A DNA stretch of 10,404 bases from Deltaproteobacteria bacterium (GTDB lineage Bacteria > Desulfobacterota > Deferrimicrobia > Deferrimicrobiales > Deferrimicrobiaceae). The stretch is from the NCBI GenBank assembly GCA_021802685.1, contig JAJZRM010000068.1:1-10404 (forward strand). Direction: 5' to 3'. This document shows positions 7,262-10,404 of the stretch, piece after piece. Position 1 is the first letter of the stretch. Each line of letters starts with the position of its first letter. The position numbers and the translations under genes were made by a program. The notes below the pieces were generated by a model. That model did no database searches, was not told the origin of the DNA, and saw nothing but the letters and a program-made list of their open reading frames with translations.

Positions 7262-8994
7262 CCGGCAGGTTCCCTCTTCTCCTCGTCGAGGCGGCGCAGC
7301 CCTTCCATCATGAGCTGCATTTCATCCATTTCGATCGTGCGAAGCTTCGTGGACTGGCCGTGCGCAATGACGAACGGCCCCTCCTGCCAGCGCAGCATTT
7401 CGTAAAAGGCCGCCTCGCCGGTGACCTTCCCCTTTTCCGCGTGGCGGAGACGCCCGTTCTCGAAGTAGATCCGCCCCTCGCCGGTCTTCCCCTTGATGCT
7501 GACGCAGGCGGTCTTCAATCCCAGGTGGAGGGTCTGCACGATGTCGGGGATGCCGAGGTTCTTCAGGTCTCCGACGACCCCCGATGCCTGGGCGCTACCG
7601 GCCCCGCCCTTCCGCCACTTCGAATCCCGGCGGATGATGTTGCGGATGCGGGCGGCCAGCACCATGAGGTCGACCGGCTTGACGAGGAAGTCCTCGGCCC
7701 CGAGATGGAGCGCGTCGACCTTGGTCTGGGGGTCGTCCTTGCCGCTGATGAAGATGAGGGGGGTTTCCCCGTACGAGGCCCCGGACTCCCGGATTTTCCT
7801 GAACATCTCGATCCCGTCCATCCCGGGCATCAGGATATCAGAAACGATCAGGTCGGGCGCGTACTTCTCGATCAGCCCCAGCGCCTCCTCGGCGCTGTCC
7901 ACCGCGGCGACGTCGAAACCCTCGTTCACGAGCTTCAGCTTCAGGAGGGTGAGGTAGTCGATCTCGTCGTCCACCATCAGGATCCGGGGCTTGGGCCCCA
8001 TCCCCCGGTGGAAGAACTTCCGGTCCACCACCGCGGAGAAGAGCTCGACCACCTCGGGGTCGAACTGGGTCCCCACGTTCTTGTGGAGCTCCTGGATCGC
8101 CTCCTCCTTGGTGAGGCTGCGGCTGCGGTACGGGCGGTGGGCGGTCATCGCGGCGAAGGCGTCGACCACGGCGAGGATGCGGGCGCCGATGGGGATCTCC
8201 CGCCCCTTGAGGCCGCTGGGATACCCCTTCCCGTCGTACCTCTCGTGGTGGTGGATGATGATCGGCTTGATCTTCCACGGAAAATCGACCGACTCGATGA
8301 TTTTCGCCCCGTTTTCGCAATGGGACCGGACCGTCTTGAACTCCGACTCGGAGATCTCCCGCTTGCCCACGAGGATCTCGTTCTTGATCCCCACCCGGCC
8401 GATGTCGTGGAGGAGGGCTCCCACGACGATCTCGTCGATCGTCTCGGGGGGAAGCTTCATCTCTTCGGCGACCGTGCGGGCGTACTCCATCGTGATGTGG
8501 GAGTTCCCCCCGAAGAAGGGGTCGTTGATCTCCTGCAGGCCGACCATCACGTCGATGGTATCGATCAGGCATTTCTTCAGCCGCTCGAACCGTTCGTCCG
8601 CCGGCGGAGGGGAAGGCGCCTCCTGCCGGACCGCCCCCCCGCGGAGCAGCTCGAGAATCTCCCGCTGGTCGAGGATGAAGTCGGAGAAGCCGAACCGCAG
8701 GACGTCGTCGGAGCTGCGGATCGCCGTGAAGGAGGACATCACGACCACGCGGGTGTCCGGGGACGCCTTCAACAGGCGCCGCTTGAATTCCACCCCGGAG
8801 TAGTCCGCGAGGAACAGGTCCACGAGGGCGCAGTCGAGGACCGTATTCGCCGCGATCTTCAGCGCCTCGGTCCCCGACGCCGCCAGGACGACGTGGTACC
8901 CCTCTTCGCCGAGAAGTTTCGCGAGCATGTCCCGGACCGCCGGGTCGTTGTTCACGACCAGGACCGACGATGCGCCTCCCGGCAACGCGGTCAC
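7258..8994 (-). CDS. REC - HD-GYP - REC - DUF4388 response regulator, probable cyclic di-GMP phosphodiesterase
   Basis: A 578-residue cytoplasmic regulator with four domains. Residues 10-118 form a receiver in which the metal-binding acidic pair is Asn15-Asn16 and the conserved lysine position is Asp109, although Asp59 remains. Residues about 140-325 are HD-GYP: His166, HDIGR (196-200, Arg for the common Lys), HHHERYDGKGYP (248-259) and a further VVDAF (277-280 region). The family hydrolyses cyclic di-GMP. Residues 337-456 are an intact receiver with Asp342-Asp343, phosphoacceptor Asp386, Ser417 and Lys439. Residues about 473-575 resemble DUF4388 (PATAN), a signalling-adaptor domain. The frame is open to 9249, but that stretch overlies gpmI. 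I chose the GTG at 8994 because it overlaps the gpmI stop (GTGA), has GAGGGA 5 bases upstream and starts just before the receiver fold. The next gene, PilZ, overlaps by 4 bases. A sensor kinase is not in the window. Confidence 0.9.
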   Translation of the reverse strand: MTALPGGASSVLVVNNDPAVRDMLAKLLGEEGYHVVLAASGTEALKIAANTVLDCALVDLFLADYSGVEFKRRLLKASPDTRVVVMSSFTAIRSSDDVLRFGFSDFILDQREILELLRGGAVRQEAPSPPPADERFERLKKCLIDTIDVMVGLQEINDPFFGGNSHITMEYARTVAEEMKLPPETIDEIVVGALLHDIGRVGIKNEILVGKREISESEFKTVRSHCENGAKIIESVDFPWKIKPIIIHHHERYDGKGYPSGLKGREIPIGARILAVVDAFAAMTAHRPYRSRSLTKEEAIQELHKNVGTQFDPEVVELFSAVVDRKFFHRGMGPKPRILMVDDEIDYLTLLKLKLVNEGFDVAAVDSAEEALGLIEKYAPDLIVSDILMPGMDGIEMFRKIRESGASYGETPLIFISGKDDPQTKVDALHLGAEDFLVKPVDLMVLAARIRNIIRRDSKWRKGGAGSAQASGVVGDLKNLGIPDIVQTLHLGLKTACVSIKGKTGEGRIYFENGRLRHAEKGKVTGEAAFYEMLRWQEGPFVIAHGQSTKLRTIEMDEMQLMMEGLRRLDEEKREPAG

Positions 8995-10404
8995 GCCGTT
9001 CCCTCGCGGACGTCGGTTCCCGTCATCTCGGGGGGAATCGGGACCGACAGGAGATTCAGGATCGTCGGCGCGATGTCCTCCAGCGCGCGGTCCGCGCGCA
9101 ACGTCTTTCCCCGGGACCGGGGATCCGCGAGGATCAGGGGCACCAGGTTGGTCGTGTGCGCCGTGTGGGGCCCCCCCGTCTTCGGATCGACCATCGTCTC
9201 GGCGTTGCCGTGGTCGGCCGTCACCAGGGCGACCCCTCCGATCTCCCACACCTTCTCGACGACCTTTCGGACGTTCCGGTCCACCGTCTCGACCGCCCGG
9301 ATCGCCGCGGAGAGGACCCCCGTGTGCCCCACCATGTCGCAGTTTGCGAAGTTCAGGATCATCAGGTTGTGTTTTCCCGAGCCGATCTCCGCCACGGCGC
9401 GCTCCCCCACGCCGTCCGCGCTCATCTCGGGGGCCAGGTCGTACGTGGCCACGGAAGGGGACGGGACCAGGATCCGGGATTCGCCCGGAAAGAGCTCCTC
9501 CTCCCCGCCGTTGAAGAAGTACGTCACATGGGCGTATTTCTCGGTTTCCGCGATCCGCAGGTTCCGGAGGCCCCGGTCCGCGAGCGTCCGGGCCAGGATA
9601 TTGTCCATCGTCTGCGGCGGGAACGCCACGGGGAGCCCGAAACCCTCGTCGTACGCGGTCATGCAGGCGAACGCCGGCGACGGACGCTCGGAGAGGGGGA
9701 AGCGGTCGAACCCCTCCTGGGTCAACGCCCGCGTGATCTCCCGCACCCGGTCGGCCCGGAAATTGAAGCAGATGACCGAGTCGCCGGGGGAGATCCGCCC
9801 CACGGGGGCGCCGCCGCGGACGATCACCGCCGGTTCGATGAACTCATCGGTCTTTCCCGCCGCGTACGAATCCGAAACCGCGGCGGCGGGGTCCTCGTAC
9901 GCCTTTCCCTCCCCGCGCACCATCGCCCGGTACGCACGCTCGACCCGGTCCCACCGGTTGTCCCGGTCCATCCCGTAGTACCGGCCCATGACGGTGGCCA
10001 CTTCCCCCGTCCCGACCGCGGCGGTTTCCGCGAGGAGATTTTTCAGGTGGCCGATGCCGCTTTTGGGCGGCGTGTCGCGGCCGTCGAAGAACGGGTGGAT
10101 GAACACCCGCGGGACCCCGCTCTCCTTCGCCATCCGGAGGAGCGCGTAGAGGTGGGTATGAAGCGAGTGCACCCCCCCGTCGGAAAGCAGCCCGAAGAGG
10201 TGCAGCGCCCGCCCGTCGCCTTTCGCCGCATCCATCGCGGCCCGCAGGACCGGGTTCCGGAAGAAGCCGCCCGACCGGATCGACGCCGTGATGCGGACGA
10301 GGTCCTGGTACACCACCCTCCCCGCCCCGAGGTTCAGGTGCCCGACCTCGGAATTCCCCATCTGGCCGCGCGGCAGCCCCACGCGTTCTTCCGACGCGAG
10401 ATCG
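8991..10404 (-). CDS. gpmI: 2,3-bisphosphoglycerate-independent phosphoglycerate mutase (5' end outside window)
   Basis: About 470 residues of a GpmI enzyme, which interconverts 3- and 2-phosphoglycerate in glycolysis using two metal ions (usually manganese) and a phosphoserine intermediate. The frame runs open to the window edge. The GTG at 10382 is not the true start, because the conserved region continues upstream of it (LASEERVGLPRGQMGNSEVG). Roughly 45 N-terminal residues, including the first metal-binding DGWG-type motif, lie outside. The catalytic serine is in MGNSEVGH (codon 10350-10352). Substrate-binding motifs DGRDTPP, GRYYGMDRDNRW and NFRADRVREI follow. The metal ligands appear in NCDMVGH, TADHGNAE and GPHTAHT. 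All key residues in the visible part are present. Its TGA stop overlaps the GTG of the HD-GYP regulator, so the two are probably co-translated. Confidence 0.96.
   Translation of the reverse strand, partial: DLASEERVGLPRGQMGNSEVGHLNLGAGRVVYQDLVRITASIRSGGFFRNPVLRAAMDAAKGDGRALHLFGLLSDGGVHSLHTHLYALLRMAKESGVPRVFIHPFFDGRDTPPKSGIGHLKNLLAETAAVGTGEVATVMGRYYGMDRDNRWDRVERAYRAMVRGEGKAYEDPAAAVSDSYAAGKTDEFIEPAVIVRGGAPVGRISPGDSVICFNFRADRVREITRALTQEGFDRFPLSERPSPAFACMTAYDEGFGLPVAFPPQTMDNILARTLADRGLRNLRIAETEKYAHVTYFFNGGEEELFPGESRILVPSPSVATYDLAPEMSADGVGERAVAEIGSGKHNLMILNFANCDMVGHTGVLSAAIRAVETVDRNVRKVVEKVWEIGGVALVTADHGNAETMVDPKTGGPHTAHTTNLVPLILADPRSRGKTLRADRALEDIAPTILNLLSVPIPPEMTGTDVREGTA

Noticed and set aside
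8995..9249. 85-residue N-terminal extension of the HD-GYP regulator
   Set aside because: It lies over gpmI in another phase and is low complexity; the GTG at 8994 with GAGGGA upstream fits better.
7360..9978. An 872-codon open frame on the plus strand opposite the HD-GYP gene and gpmI
   Set aside because: It crosses two real genes on the other strand and has low-complexity composition without any recognisable domain; a product of high GC in the third codon position.

Overview
The window is a GC-rich bacterial chromosomal segment. Gene order and protein types (tig-clpP-clpX-lon behind a tRNA-Leu, a receiver/HD-GYP/DUF4388 regulator, a PilZ protein) suggest a Gram-negative, deltaproteobacterial-type organism. 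That placement is an inference from gene content and base composition only. I see no insertion sequence, phage gene, CRISPR array or other sign of recent transfer.

Almost everything is on the minus strand, read from the right edge leftwards. First comes the 3' nine-tenths of gpmI (2,3-bisphosphoglycerate-independent phosphoglycerate mutase), whose 5' end lies outside the window. It is followed by a 578-residue regulator (degenerate receiver, HD-GYP, intact receiver, DUF4388) and a short PilZ protein. These three genes are joined by stop/start overlaps (GTGA and ATGA), so they should be translated together. HD-GYP domains hydrolyse cyclic di-GMP and PilZ domains bind it, so the last two genes look like a small second-messenger module attached to a glycolysis gene.

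Next is tRNA-Leu (anticodon UAG, CCA encoded) with a possible promoter overlapping the end of the PilZ gene. Then comes the protein quality-control operon tig, clpP, clpX, lon: a ribosome-bound chaperone, the two parts of the ClpXP protease, and the Lon protease. tig/clpP and clpP/clpX overlap by 4 bases; lon follows clpX after 23 bases. All catalytic motifs are present in all four proteins.

At the left edge a single plus-strand gene encodes a short saccharopine-dehydrogenase-like NAD(P)-binding protein. It converges on lon with only 26 bases between the two stop codons, and a G/C-rich hairpin sits in that gap. Its upstream region (bases 1-87) holds two mutually exclusive small hairpins and an extended -10 element so close to the ATG that the message could be leaderless.

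Most of the window is ordinary housekeeping. The parts most worth a second look are the HD-GYP regulator, whose first receiver has Asn-Asn where the metal-binding acidic pair should be, its coupling to the PilZ gene and to gpmI, and the possible leaderless promoter.
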